From positions 62,001-126,000 of the forward strand of contig JAKJXP020000008.1 in assembly GCA_022225965.2 (NCBI GenBank): a DNA stretch of 64,000 nt, in the 5' to 3' direction. Positions 24,077-36,930 of this stretch are shown one piece after another. Made by a program: the position numbers and the translations under genes. Position 1 is the first letter of the stretch; the number at the start of each line of letters is the position of its first letter. Source of the DNA: Diatrype stigma. Taxonomy: Eukaryota > Ascomycota > Sordariomycetes > Xylariales > Diatrypaceae. Below the pieces are notes generated by a model. The model was given only the letters and a program-made list of their open reading frames with translations. It had not been told where the DNA came from and ran no database searches.

Positions 24077-27000
24077 GCCTGTGACATACATATAAGTCAG
24101 CAGAGACAGACAACCTGGAAGCCTGGCATCCTCGTTATTGATCCCGCATTCTTTGCATTGTACCTACATACGATACGATTGCAAACACTTTATTTACCAC
24201 GGCAACTGTGCTAAGCGCATGAAAGGAGGGCGCTGAAGCGAGATAGATATCCAGAAAATCCGACTGGGACCCCCTGTTCAACTTAGCCAGATGCGCTACA
24301 ACATCGCGGCGTATGACAACCCTTGCGATTACTGGAATTCGGGGTCCTCCTCGAGCGACGAGGACTCGAAGTCGGGCCATTCGTTATTTGGATCCACGCC
24401 GAGAAAGAGTCGAGCCGCAAAGCAACGTCTATGCGAGTTTCACAGCGGATAACGACATTTGTATCCAACGCCCATGCATACGAAGTTCGGCTGGATCGAC
24501 GGAGGCTAAGTTAGTTATAATATAGACATATATCACAGTCAGTCCATCTCGTTGCCAGGACAATTTGCGACTGCTATCCCGGCCTGCCCAGTAATACGCT
24601 CAACCCCTTGACGATACATATGTGCCATGCCTACCCACCTGAATTACCTAGATTCCAGGTTTGATTTTCAGCCGCCTCTAGTGCGTATAGTCGAGGACAT
24701 TCCGAACTCGCGTATGTAAGTTCGCTACCACGTTTTCCCCCTTAGTAGGCTCGCGTGACTGCACGTCAGCTGTCGCAGCGCTCACGATACCAGCAAAGCC
24801 CCAGAGTAAGTGAGACTGGTGTGCGTGTTCGATGCCTCCCGCCGAGCGGCAACCATGAGATCGTGTCATGTGTTTCTTGGTGTTGAAAGTCTCTTCCGAG
24901 TCGGATATTACGCCCGCTACCAACGTCGCGATATGGGCCGCTAACTGGGTATCGGACCAGAATCGTCATTTAAAGCTGCCGCCATTCAGAAATCTCACTG
25001 GGACATCCCTTCTCTGTATCGCTCACTCGGCCCCGCCTGCATCCCACCTTGCAAGGATCCCTAGTCAAGCGAGTGGCTGCCCCTCCCCTGCCCTCCCCCC
25101 CTCCTAACGTAAGTATGTATGTATGTAGGTACTTCGTACTTGCAGTGGTAACTTCCAATTACTTTCTTCGTCTCAGTGTCTCAGCGCCTCAGCGCCTCAG
25201 CGCCCAAACTGCCCTCACTGACGCTACAGTCCGCTACAACCCTCAAACCTACATACTACGAAACCTTCGTGTGACTACGTAGTTCCTACGAAACATCAAG
25301 TATATTACCCAAGGTAAGCAACAAGAAGCTCACATCTCACGTATCAGCTGCAGAGAAAATAAGAGGATATCGGGCCTCATGGTGTGATATGAGGTCCCAT
25401 TATTGTGTTGATCCAGAGCAAGAATTGCAAGCGATGCTTTCATATTCCATCCAATCTCCTCCCCATCTTTCGAAGTGTTTGCCGATGTAACCAACAGCAA
25501 ACACCCATCGCGATATTCAGTTATTCTATACCGGTACGCTTTGCTGTGATAAGGACCAAAGGGTCTACAGAGTATATCCGCCCTCATGGTACCCAAGAAA
25601 GCAAGAGAACCCTGAGGATGGACATCCCAGAGTACTGCGTATGTGCCCTACTCCAAATCCGGAAGGCTTTAAGATTCCACCCTAGCCTAGGTCGTCATGA
25701 TTTAGACTCGTTGCTCAATGCCGATCTACCCTACTCTATACTACTACGCAGTACTACGTGGTACAAGTATACTGCCGCCTCCGTCTCTTCGGTCGGTCGG
25801 TGCTGCGCTGTCATGAAGATGATCTCCGCCCGGTGTTGGCACCGTTGCCGATGATGGCAAATCTCCAAAGAACATTCCCGGGATCTCACACGGCCGCCGA
25901 AGCTGGTGTTCTTGCAGTGTTTACCCGACCGATCACGATAAGGGTCCCCCTACGATCTAGGGGGCTTGAGTATAGTTATGTCATGGCCCCACTAGGTTAT
26001 ACCCCCCAGGACTACCAATTGGGAATTGCCGGCTCCCATAACGAGAAGTTCATAGGCTTAGAATCCAAAGTGTCATGTGCCATCCCGCTTCGAGCGATCC
26101 TTATGACATCGATTGCCAACTCCAAGAACCCACCATGCTCAGCTTCATCGTCTACCTGATGTTAGATATACACTAGAGATCCCACTCGACGGGTATTCCA
26201 GGCCTCCAGACTGTCCTTTTCGTCTGTTCCCAGTTAGTCACTGGTCAGTTCTCGGGAGAGGTTGGAGGTGTGGGGTGGCGCCGGGCCATTCTAGTATCCT
26301 CTGCCCGTGCTTGATATGCCAATCTTTAAGCCTGAACCCCTCTTTTGCACGTCAACCTTGCTAATGCCTTGCTCATGTTCGTAGGGCAGTGAGGTCAATG
26401 AAGGTAAAAGCCCGACTTCCAACTGCATTCCACCCGTAATGTTCCGTACGTTCAAGTAGAGATGGTTTGATGAGCAAAGATGGACGACCTTCGATCCCTT
26501 CGAAAGGGGGCCCGTTGACGTTCGAGCGTTTCATCGTCCGACCCCTCCAAAAGGGCGCTATACGATATACGGCTTTGATTTCCTGCAGGAGCCGCCACTC
26601 GTAGATGCTGAGGGATTGTTTGCCCTATCGCAAGCAATTGTAGTCCGAAAAGGCCTATCAATACTAATACTGGCAAGCTAGCTGCCATCGACTGCCACCC
26701 ACAATACATCACGCCCTGATATGTTCGGGATCGAAATCTTGAACAACTCTGGCTCCCACCAAATCACGAGCCCGCCATGGGTGGCGATTGATCATGGCGT
26801 CTCATCAGCGGGCCGGCCAGTCTTCCGAGAGATGTCGCCGGGCAGATGGCAGATCTTGCACGTTAATTGTGCGCATCGGATCGCCTCGGGGGCTTCACGA
26901 TCGCGATGAAAACCGGTCGTGAAGTAATTCACTTCACCACTTTGGGCGTGAAGGCTACCTAGGTATCTAGAAATGACAACATCGATCCACTCCCCCAACT

Positions 27001-29034
27001 GTAGCTGGCTAATACGAAAGCAGACACGGAGACCCTTTCGCACTGCGGCTATGACGATGGCATACCAGCTCATACTGACCACTTCATCGAAGATTCGGAG
27101 CGAGGGGTATCGGGTCTCTCATCCCTCATCTCATCACGATGGCGCTAAGCTGGCAGGCCGGCGCAACAACGACACCAGCGTTAAAGCTTAATTCAAATCC
27201 GCAGCGACGTCCAGGGAGGCGGTGGAATTATATACGTGCCCGCGTATCACAAAGATGGCCAAACGCCCATGTGGTTTCGGCCTGTCGGCATGGAAGCTGA
27301 TAGCAGGCACACCAGTAGCAGAGTGAGAGCGCATGGTCTACCTATGATTGGTCCACCTGCCGGGGTACCAAATCTATATTCGACCACACACAGCAACTAC
27401 TGGGGCGCGATTGACGTACTGCATGACTATCTCTAACAGATTTGGGTAAGTGTGGGTAAGGGAAAGCCATCCTCCCTGCCCCTCCCTGCCTCCACGGCTG
27501 AAATATACCCTTCCTCTTGTTCGTATAGGTAAGTCTGCGGTGCGGGTAGGCCCCCACATCGAGGGCCTACTATGGTATTGGCCAATCTAGGTATCGAGGC
27601 TAACCCGTGGATTGATGGCTCGACTTGGCTCGACTTGGCTTGCTCTTTTCTACCATGGCTTGCAGCTTGCAGCACCGAGACTCGCTCTCAGAACAGCTAA
27701 CTAGTGAAACGGCGCAGCTAAGCCGATTCGGCGCTATAGATAGTATATAAGGCATTTATCTTACTACCCAACCTATACCAACTAACAGTAGACAACAAGC
27801 CCATATGGTTTTCGAGCCCTAGCTACGTAAGTACTCTGCGCCGTGACGTCTATCACTTCATAACTAGTTGGAGCATACACCTCGAAAAGTCGTGTATGGT
27901 GTTGTAATAACATCATCGGCGCAATAGCCTTGGGAGGGGAAAGGGAAGCCTGAGTTGGTCTTTTGCAGGTGTATATTCATCCGTAAACTGTTCTGTCAAT
28001 GGGCGCTACTTGCGGCTGTTCCAGCAATACAATAGGTATCGTACCACACGCCCACTGACGTATGTACGTCAGACTCCTCCAAGGCAATGGGTACACACTC
28101 ACACTCGCTCACTCACTCGCACGTCGCACTCGCACAGCACTCAGCCACACTCCTGGTTGGCAGACAGCTACAGGTAGGTATATGTCAAGCTCAGGCCACT
28201 TCGGACAACCTTGAAGGTAATACTACCACATCCCACATCCCACATCCCACCCCCTTCAACTGGGGACCGAACGCTGAAGAGGGCGGGCCGGGAGAAGGCC
28301 GTCATCCGCCGGGACCTCAGACAGGGCTCTAGGTAGCAGGGGAGATGGGGATAAATACTAGGTACTTGGTCGTCGTTAAGCAGCAGCGCAAGCAAGGGAT
28401 CCAGGCAGAACTCAGTTGCCAGACACGGCGATCCGCCCTTCTCTTACAGGCTACCTCATCTTAGCTATATAAGGTAGCAATGGACTGCAATTGGTAGGCA
28501 GGCGTATATGTATGTAACTCGAAGTAGCCTTCGCAGTGGCGCGCCCGCCGGATGCGGATGCGGATGCGACTTGGGCTTGGACTTGGACCTGGACTTCAGT
28601 TGACTTGACTCCTCGCTCACCGCCTCGTTCTCGTCCCCCTCGTCGGCGCTTCTGCTGGGCGCCGGCTTTGGCGCACCACACTCTCGCTCGTTGCGTTGCG
28701 TGCCGTGCGTGCGCAATGCGTATGTGTCGAGTGAAAAGTTTTTTGTTTCGTCTCTTCTTGTTTTCTGAGCACACATACATACATCCAATACATCCTTCGG
28801 ACGGTCTGCACATCCCCCCCCTCCATCCCCCTTGAACTTAAGGTATCATCTCACCAAGGTATCATATCATATATGCATCCATGGTGTACGTACCGCAGTT
28901 GGTGTGTTGCAATGCGTCCGACGTCTAATGTACCTACAATACTGCCTATATTCCATGTGTGTAGGGACAGGAGGATCACCAGGTCATTGCAAAACGTTCG
29001 CATATGTACGTGCGTGTGAGTGAGTTTGTGTGTG

Positions 29035-29040
<6 letters not shown>

Positions 29041-29086
<46 letters not shown>
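29041..29086. repeat. (TG)23 dinucleotide microsatellite
   Basis: An uninterrupted TG run of about 46 bases, flanked on both sides by interrupted TG-rich sequence (from about 29012 to 29111). It is the longest pure dinucleotide tract in the window. Confidence 0.95.
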
Positions 29087-29088
<2 letters not shown>

Positions 29089-32000
29089 CGTGGGCCTGCG
29101 TGTGTGTGTGTCTAACTTATGTATGTTGCAGTCGTCATGCCATGCTGAACTAATATCATAAACTAATATCATGTAAGTAACTAAGTGATCAAGTGCCGAA
29201 CGTTCGAGATCACCGCGGGGTACTTGGTCTTGGTCTTCGCTCGCGTGCGAGACGTTCGTCTCAGCTTCTCATAGTGGGATGACAGGGAAACTTCCCTGAC
29301 TTTGAGACAAGAAGGGAGCCGAGGGAGGGGCGAGAATGTTTGTCTACGTAACAGAGGTGTCGTTCGCTCGCACGCAGCGGTGAGGGGGATGAGAAGATCA
29401 TGGGATTTTCACTACGATGCCCCCCAATCTAGCGTTATAGCTGTATATAGTTGGCAGTTTAGTCGGGTCGTTCTCGACCCCGCCATTTCTGATTCGCTAG
29501 AGATCGGCGCAAAGAAGAAAGATATACCTTGTCAACCTGTCAAAACCGGCCAGTCCCTGCGTCCATGGCGACCGGCTAACGTGCGAATCGGGCGGGCATA
29601 TAGCAGCGAGAAAAGGTTCGGGGAAGCAGGGATGCTCGAAGATGTTCTCATAGGGGTCCGGGGTACCTAGTTAGGGGTCCTAGTTCCTCGGGGTCTTCGA
29701 GGTCCAAGAGGGCAGGAGGGGTCCTCGAAATAAGAACTGATAGAGGCATCCGATGCGCGAGGAAGATCTTCCTTTCTTTGGAAGCGAAGCCGCTCAAATC
29801 AAGAGGCAAGAGAGAAGGAATAAAGAGGCACGAAAAGGGCACAAAAGAGCGAACCCCCCGTCTTGTCTCCGTCAGACGTGCCGTCACGTCGAACCTGCGA
29901 CCACGAAACGATACTTACGCGCGGCCCCCCGGCCTCGCTAAAGATAAGCTTCGGGATGTTTTGGGTCCCCCTTTCTCACCACTAACGAGCGTTAGACCGA
30001 GACCGAGACCGGGGCACCGACTATCAGATAAGGTGCCATAGGAACGAACTACTGTGGAGGGACTATAATAAACTTCGCCATGATCCATCGGCCGGGCCGT
30101 CCAATACCATCAGATATTGTCACCACCACCGCCTCAACCGTTACTGTAATCTGACTACAGCCGTGTATGCGGTCAACGTGAGGTATTAGTAACCGACTCC
30201 GCAATCACCTCTCGTCAACCGATGGTCACGGCGGCACATTTACCTTTGCCAACAGGGTTTCATCTTTCTTTCTCCCTACAACCCAAACCCACACGCATTC
30301 CACATAACTACTATAGTCAATAACGTGCTACTACGTTCTGATATGAGAATTGCGCTTCCAATTGGTCCCCCGGCCCCCTTTCCTTTCCCTCTTAGCAGAT
30401 TGACAGGGTTCATTACCGGAGTCCCATATAACTTTAAAAGGGGCTGTCTCAGTCTAGGTAACATGTCCTGGATTATACCTCGCATCGACATATACCGCGA
30501 GTCATCTACTATTCAGTCTCCTGCAGCGCGCTCGTCGCGGGTCAAATCTAAAGTTATGAGACCCATCAGCAGATAAGAAACAGACACATTGTGGAAACCC
30601 CCCGATCTAGCCCTACCATTGCTGTCGAGATGGTGACAGCAGCGAGCTCCTGCTGCTGATGGTAGTAAACCGAAGCCAGCGCTGTCGCACAACATGCGTA
30701 GCTGCATAGGGGGGCTTCAGACAGGCAGTTAACTAGTTCGTGGCTGATAAGGGAACCATATTATAACACACCGGCAAGTCCTGCCTGCAAACCTCACTCA
30801 GGAGGGTAAGCAAACCGTAGTAACAATGCAATCGCTTTACCCAGGCAAACATCCTAACATATACGTCGGGACTTGCCAGTGCAGGCCTGGAACTAACTAT
30901 AACTTGCGTGTTGCCTGCGCATGTAAGTCATTATATCGCACTGACTACACCCTTTTTTCAGGGGGCAGGTTGACGTACATGAACCCCCCACACCCCATCA
31001 GAACTTATCCAAGGGAGGGTCCCTATTGCATGATCTTGTGATCTTCGTTGACCCCCCTCCCCTTCCCCCTTCTTGATACCAGGACGGGTAAATTAACATA
31101 GTAATAATGCCTAGTTGAGTAACTTATACATGTCTTTGAAAAGAGCCACGCCCAGAGAGTGTCCACCTTACTCTGTAGATGACTTGCTTGATTCAGAGGA
31201 AAGGCGAATATGCGCCGTCGGTTGCATAGATAAAGATAGGTAGGGTAGGGGTAGATCAGTCAATGCGTTTGCGGGGAATGGTTGGATTTAGCACAGCCGA
31301 CTGTTTTTCGAGACACATGTGGCAAAGCACTGCTAGCATCTAGTCGCCTATCCAGCGCGTGGTAGCTTGCTGGGAGGAGACCATCCGTTTCACGGTATCT
31401 TCCGATGATAGTGGTCCCTTCATGTGCCTGCAGGCGGAAGCCAACGTGACGGCTATGCAATCCGAAAGGCGGCGCCTAGTGAGAAACTAAATAAAGGTCC
31501 GACGACCTCTGATGAGGCGTTGTCACGATGCTGCCGTTCATACTATTTAGTACGAGTTGCATTGCTAGTCTAGACTGCATATTAATGTGCTGACAGAGCC
31601 CACATGTCTGACTATAACCACCGCTTGATTACTATGTAATTAGATAGACATGTCTGGGTGGTGGAAGGAAGGAGAAGAAAAAGCAACACACCAAGCAAGC
31701 AAGCAATCAGACAATACCCCGATCCTTCGTCCATTACGCCCCCCTGATCCCCGTTCAGACACTACAGACAGCAAGCGGCACTCACGTGACATGAGCGTCC
31801 TGCATTGCTCCAAGTGGCTAGCTATACTACATACGTAGTAGGTCTAGAGATCATACTTATAACAGGTAGGTGATCTTTGTTCATGGCTTCTTTTTGGGCT
31901 GACCCCCCCGCTCTGTGTTGGGATTGGATTTGGAGTTGGGGTTCGTTGGACGCGCCTCCGGTGCTTGGATCTCCCACCGCCATTCCATTCCCAAATCTGC

Positions 32001-33522
32001 CGGTCAGGTCTCGCCATTACTCCACGGGGTACGGAGGGGGAGGCTCATATTACCGAGAAGCTGGCTGGCTGGGTGGATGCGTTTGTGATGTTTTTGGCAA
32101 CAAATCGTGTTTCTCAGGGGCTAGTCGAGGTTGAGTGACTTCCTTTTCACGGGGGAGAGAGGGGGGGAGGGGGTGAAGGCGGAGGTTGCTAGTTATTAGT
32201 GTATTACTCTTCGTGTCCCAGGAGAGGATGAAAGTGTTACCACTGACGCGGTTGTATAACGTGTGCCTAGCCATCGTCTATCGAGACCAGTTCGCATAGA
32301 ATGCCACATATTCGATGACTAGCTGGCCCCCTATGTCCTATCATTGGATACCGATGGAGCACCTTGGTAGCTCGGTGATCAGCGCTTGTTTCATGCTGCT
32401 TCAGTACGTGATACCATGCGGCGCAGTGGTAACCGTTCCATCGGAGCGCCTGGTGGTTGTGTCCGCTGAGAACTACGGCCATAGCTAATAGTCATAGCTC
32501 TTGATCTGTTCACCAGTCTTTCGCGTTCCTGTAGTTTCCGAGTTTCTTGTAAAGAGCAGTCTGTTCGGTACGGTTTCTTGTCTTGACTTTGTCGGACCAC
32601 TGACTCTGCTGCTGGCCTTGCTCATATCTAAAATTTGATGCCCTTTTTTGTGGCTGTTGCTGTTATCTTGAATTAAATAACATGGCCTTTTGATCATAAA
32701 CGACTGCGCTTACGGGAGCATGACTAAAGTTTCTGGGCTATAATACATCGTTTGAACTTGAGGAGAATCTAAGTTGTTAGTTTCTAGTAGACATTATCAT
32801 GGTTTCAGGACGACGAGCTCCTAGAGTCTTAGAGACCGCTACGACAATGTTGTAGCTAATGAACGTCTAATGGGCCTCATTCGATAGTGTAGAGATGAGG
32901 CTGACATTCAGGGGCAAAGGTTGGAAAGGAAGAGGCTGGAGTACCTAGCTTGCCGTCGGCAAGTCATAACGATGATGTGATATATATTTCATATCCAATT
33001 TTTATCGGACTGCTCTATTTAGAGCTATACGCATCTCTTTTATCAAGACGACTATATAGACTGTTGAGTGATATATACTTTCCTTGTTTACGTCCATGGT
33101 ACTACGTAGCACTACCAACCTTCGATGTATGAGTAATCCGACCTGTTTTTGGGTTTTTCATATTGTTGACCGTTGTAAATATTTAATATTGAAGTGGTGG
33201 AAATATGAGGATAATGACATTGTTATTAAGAGCAGGAAGTCCTCCCAAGAGTTTATATCAGCATTTAATCTAGCCCAGACTACTCCGCCTGGAAGGTTCT
33301 CTGGGAATCTCTGATAGAAAATTCGATAGCCCGCACTATAAATATCGATGTTCCATCAGATACTTTTACGAAACTGGCCTGGCTCGATAATATGTTGTTA
33401 TCACTTAGTTGTCATCCTTTTCACTGAAAGGGGGCCTCAAAGCTAGTTATGCGTATCTTGAGGGTACAGATTTCCATTGCATACAACGTCTACCTTCATT
33501 ATCTTCCCTATTTCTGATATCC

Positions 33523-34198
33523 TCAGCGACGACCGTTTCCATTGTAGGCGACAAGATTTGGGCTCCCAGTTCCCGGGCCAATGACTGCACCATCTATCGC
33601 CAGCTCCTTGATCCTGGCTGCAATGGCGGCAGGCGAGTCGAGCGCAGAGCCCTCCAGACCCTTGAGGTAGAGCGCGAGGCCGGCGACGTGGGGCGTGGAC
33701 ATTGACGTGCCCGAGAGTACCTCGGTGCCGTCTTGGTATATCGAGGTAGACCTGACCTCCACGCCCGGGGCGAACACGTCGACCAGAGGCCCGAAGTTGC
33801 TCCACTCCGGTCGCGTGTTGTTGATAGCAATGGCACCTACCGTGAATGCCGTAGAAGCACCTGCCATGCAGAGTCAATAGTCTGTATAGACGGGCACTAT
33901 AGCAAAAATGGTGCAAAATCTATTTGGTGGCTTCCTTGTCCACGACCGCAGTCGAGGTAGTGCGTGATGGCATCCGAGACAATTTTGAAAAAAAGGGGGT
34001 GGGAAAAAACATCAAGAAACAGAGACACAGGGAATTTGCTTACCAGCAGGTGACCTCGTGGAAGCGTCGGCTCCGTCGTTACCGGCCCCGGCAACTACCA
34101 AGACGCCAAGATCTGTCAAGGCATCGACAGCGCTATTCAAGGCGTCCGACGACGGCACAGCTGTAGAGACGGGGTCAGCCATCACCATTCGCAGAATA

Positions 34199-34237
<39 letters not shown>

Positions 34238-35200
34238 NNNNNNNNNNTTCGCAGAATACCCCCCCCCCCCCCCCCCCCCAAAAGGAAAAACAGTAATAGA
34301 GGCAGTACTGACCCAAACTGATGCTAACGACAGACTTCGCCGGCCTGCCCGCGATCCCAGTGACGTTCTGGCCGACCCACTCCAGCGCCTCGATGATCTT
34401 GGCGGCGGTGCTGTACACGCCCCTGGTGGTCTTCACGTCGACGAGGGTGCACCTCTTGGCGACGCCGAAGGTGGCGGAGCCGACCGTGCCGGCCGTGTGC
34501 GTGCCGTGGCCCTGGTCGTCGTCGAAGTCGACCTCGGGCCAGACGGTGTGGCCGCGGACGGCGCGCCCCTCGAAGTCGGCGTGCGTGATGCGGATGCCCG
34601 TGTCGAGCATGTACGCGAAGGTGCCCGCGCCGGCGCTGTCGTCGTAGACGTACGTCTGGCGGTCGATGTCCGCGCTCTCCAGCACCGTCTTCGACGAGAT
34701 GCTGGCCAGGCCCCACGGCTCGCCGCCCTTCTCGACGAGGGAGAGGAGGGTGGCTTCTCGGTCAGGCTCGATGGCGGCAACCTAGTAAGACGCAACCACC
34801 ATCCATCGTATTATTAACCAACACTGTTGCGAGAAAAGGGGGATGTCACAACTGTTTTCGTTCCCAGTCGTCAACCTTTTCTTACCTCGGCCTTGGCCCC
34901 AATCTCGGCGACTAGGTCATTATCAAGCTCGCCCACATAGCCTTGAAACTTGCCGATGCTGAATGTCCTCTCGACGCCGCCGGACTGTCGACGGGACAGG
35001 CTCCGCTTGTGCATCACATCAACCCACCCGAGATGCTCATCGACCTCGCGCCTCTCCAGGCCGGGCTTGAGGCTAACGATCCATTTCCCGGGGATCACAC
35101 GTCCCTCTTGGCCAGCCACAGATGGCAAAGGGGTTGTAGGCACGGCCAACACGCCCAGGGCTGCGCCCAAAACTAGAGCAAGTCTTGCGATAGACCACAT
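33523..35200 (-). CDS. Secreted subtilisin-like serine protease (S8A, proteinase K-like)
   Basis: Exons (-): 35200-34886, 34781-34313, 34160-34044, 33860-33523 (1239 nt, 412 aa). The N-terminus is a signal peptide (MWSIARLALVLGAALGVLAV). An I9-type propeptide follows (GKWIVSLKPGLERREVDEHL to about residue 112). The mature domain shows the full catalytic triad: D165 in YMLDTGIRITHADFEG, H197 in DDDQGHGTHTAGTVGS, and S353 in LSGTSMSTPHVAGLALYLKG. The oxyanion-hole Asn lies in VVAGAGNDGADAS. There is no C-terminal extension, as in proteinase K and fungal alkaline proteases that act outside the cell or in the vacuole. The second intron (34161-34312) contains an assembly gap between long G and C homopolymers, but flanking exons join in frame (SISL-A-VPSSDALNSAV), so the coding sequence appears intact. 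Confidence 0.88.
34199..34279. other. Assembly gap inside a subtilase intron
   Basis: 39 Gs, ten Ns, an 11-base copy of ttcgcagaata and 21 Cs occur in a row. The same 11 bases also sit just before the G run (34188-34198), so the contig ends probably overlap and were not merged. The true sequence is probably one homopolymer tract of unknown length, or low-signal base-calling artefact. It lies wholly within an intron. Confidence 0.85.
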
Positions 35201-36930
35201 CGTGAGGAGAGCGGTGCTTTAGGTAGGAGGTCCGTAGAGTCCGTCGGTCACTCGCACGCATGTCCTACCTATCATGGCGCCAGGAAGGCTTTATATACCC
35301 TCGTCCCACCTCGTATCAAGCTCAACTATTCTTGCCATTGCGACATGATTCTATTTCGCAGCTTCCCTTTGAGGAAGTATGCCCATCATATAAGACCTCT
35401 CTTATAGGGGATCCGGTGAGCGTGTCATTCGCCAAGTTCTTCGAACCACGGATACTTGCGCGATGCTACGGTCGCCGCAACCGCGTAGCCGCACACGAAC
35501 TTGATCCTTGCGGATGGTATCGCGGCTTTGCCTTATTGGTAACCCCCCCGCGTTAAAAGACATTCCAAACTCCATTGGGGTTTTGAGCTATAGTTATCTC
35601 AAGTAATATTCCAATCACGCTGGCTAGTAGGAAGTTCTTCTCATGCATCTTCTCTAGCATGGCTATCGTGTTCAACCCCCTTGTAGCTACCGTTGTATAG
35701 CGTTTTGCATACATAACGACATAAAACGGGATCGTTCCTAATTTGAAGCCCCTGTTGAGCTACGTATCGGATTCAAGGAAGCACAGATACCAAGATGTTC
35801 TAGACTGAGATATCCTCGATGAATACGAGAACTCAAGCAGCCGAGAATGAATATATTCCAGATGATCACAGATAGGGTTGATCGCTTCGATGCCAAGCTT
35901 CATGCGACAGACCCTCTTGTTGTAGTATAAATGTTGCTACTATCAGAGGCAGAATCGCTTTGTCTTTTACTCGTCTGATGGCAAGCACCTATGGTAACCC
36001 ACGGGATAACGTTGAGACGGATAGGCCTAGGCCTGATCTCAAGCGCATCGACCTCGGCTCAATCAATATTCATTATTCATGATCTCGTCACAGAACTGCT
36101 GATTCAACGATAGGCGTAAGCAACAGTTAAGTACGCATCATGCATAACGCCGCATCAGAGCTGCCTAAATACTGAGCAGGCATGAGAAGTACTATGAGAC
36201 TACTCTCGGGTGAGATAGCTGGGCGCCGTTTGTCACGTAAGGCGTAAGGAGCCGAGGGGTCGTAGGTCAGTTAAAGCGATGCCTGATCACAATTTCGGTG
36301 CCTATTTAGCTATCAGGAATCTACGAGGTAATTTCTCATGAAGGAAGCAGCAAGTGTTTACCATGTATGTAAGTGAAGGGAGCAAAAGAAATTCAAGATG
36401 TTGTATTCGAGATGGTTGTGGCAGGTCTAAACTGCTGCAAATCCTTGGGTTATAAGTTGTACCACCGCCCCACAGTGTGGGTATGCCCAGCACTGAAGGG
36501 CCGTCCAAGTGCCAAGTGCCAAGTGGTGGACGCTGGAGGGCTGAGGGGCTGAGGGGCAGAGGGTCAGCGCATAGCGGGGCAGCGCACAGCGGGGCGTTAG
36601 GTGTCGAACTTGGGGAGACACCAGAGCTCCTTCCCAGCTCCTGCCCAGCTCCTTTCCAGGGGTTCCGACAACATCAACATCAACAAATTCAGGCAGCAAG
36701 AAGCCGAAGCTGCTTGATATTGAAGTTCCATACATCTGCAAGTAAATACCTACTTATAAGAAACCCGGGGTGAGACACTTCGAGCTGCCCAGATTATCAA
36801 CCTGTCCAGTTGCCCTCCTGCCTGCTGTATCGCTCTGTCCCTTCTTTACCGCCCTGGAGGAGAGCAGTCCCTCGTTTCATCACCTCCCCGTCAGCAGTAA
36901 CAGTCCACCAGACTTGAATACCTAGCAAAC
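35201..36930. other. Intergenic region between divergent genes
   Basis: 1.7 kb lies between the subtilase (-) and twinfilin (+) starts. It has no supported gene. It contains a 12-bp perfect palindrome (AGGCCTAGGCCT) at 36023-36034 and short direct repeats of AAGTGCC and GGGGC type near 36508-36600. Confidence 0.55.

Larger units (their letters stand above)
21680..33522. other. Gene-poor 11.8-kb region
   Basis: No ORF here exceeds about 150 codons and none shows a domain, an exon chain or coding-type base bias. The region carries many short tandem arrays (listed separately), a (TG)n tract, and CCTAGG palindromes near 23320, 25686 and 26956. It is not strikingly AT-rich, so it does not look like heavily RIP-mutated transposon sequence. 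Long non-coding transcripts or very short genes cannot be excluded. Confidence 0.55.

Noticed and set aside
24291..24452. 53-codon plus-strand ORF (MRYNIAAYDNPCDYWNSG)
   Set aside because: Protein-like Ser/Asp stretch, but very short, without homology and without exons nearby.
32485..32697. 70-codon minus-strand ORF that vaguely resembles retroelement sequence
   Set aside because: No reverse transcriptase, integrase or gag motif was found and no terminal repeats flank it.
34182..34321. Gly- or Pro-rich coding sequence through the gap
   Set aside because: The reading frames exist only because of G and C homopolymers next to the Ns. The subtilase splices over this stretch.
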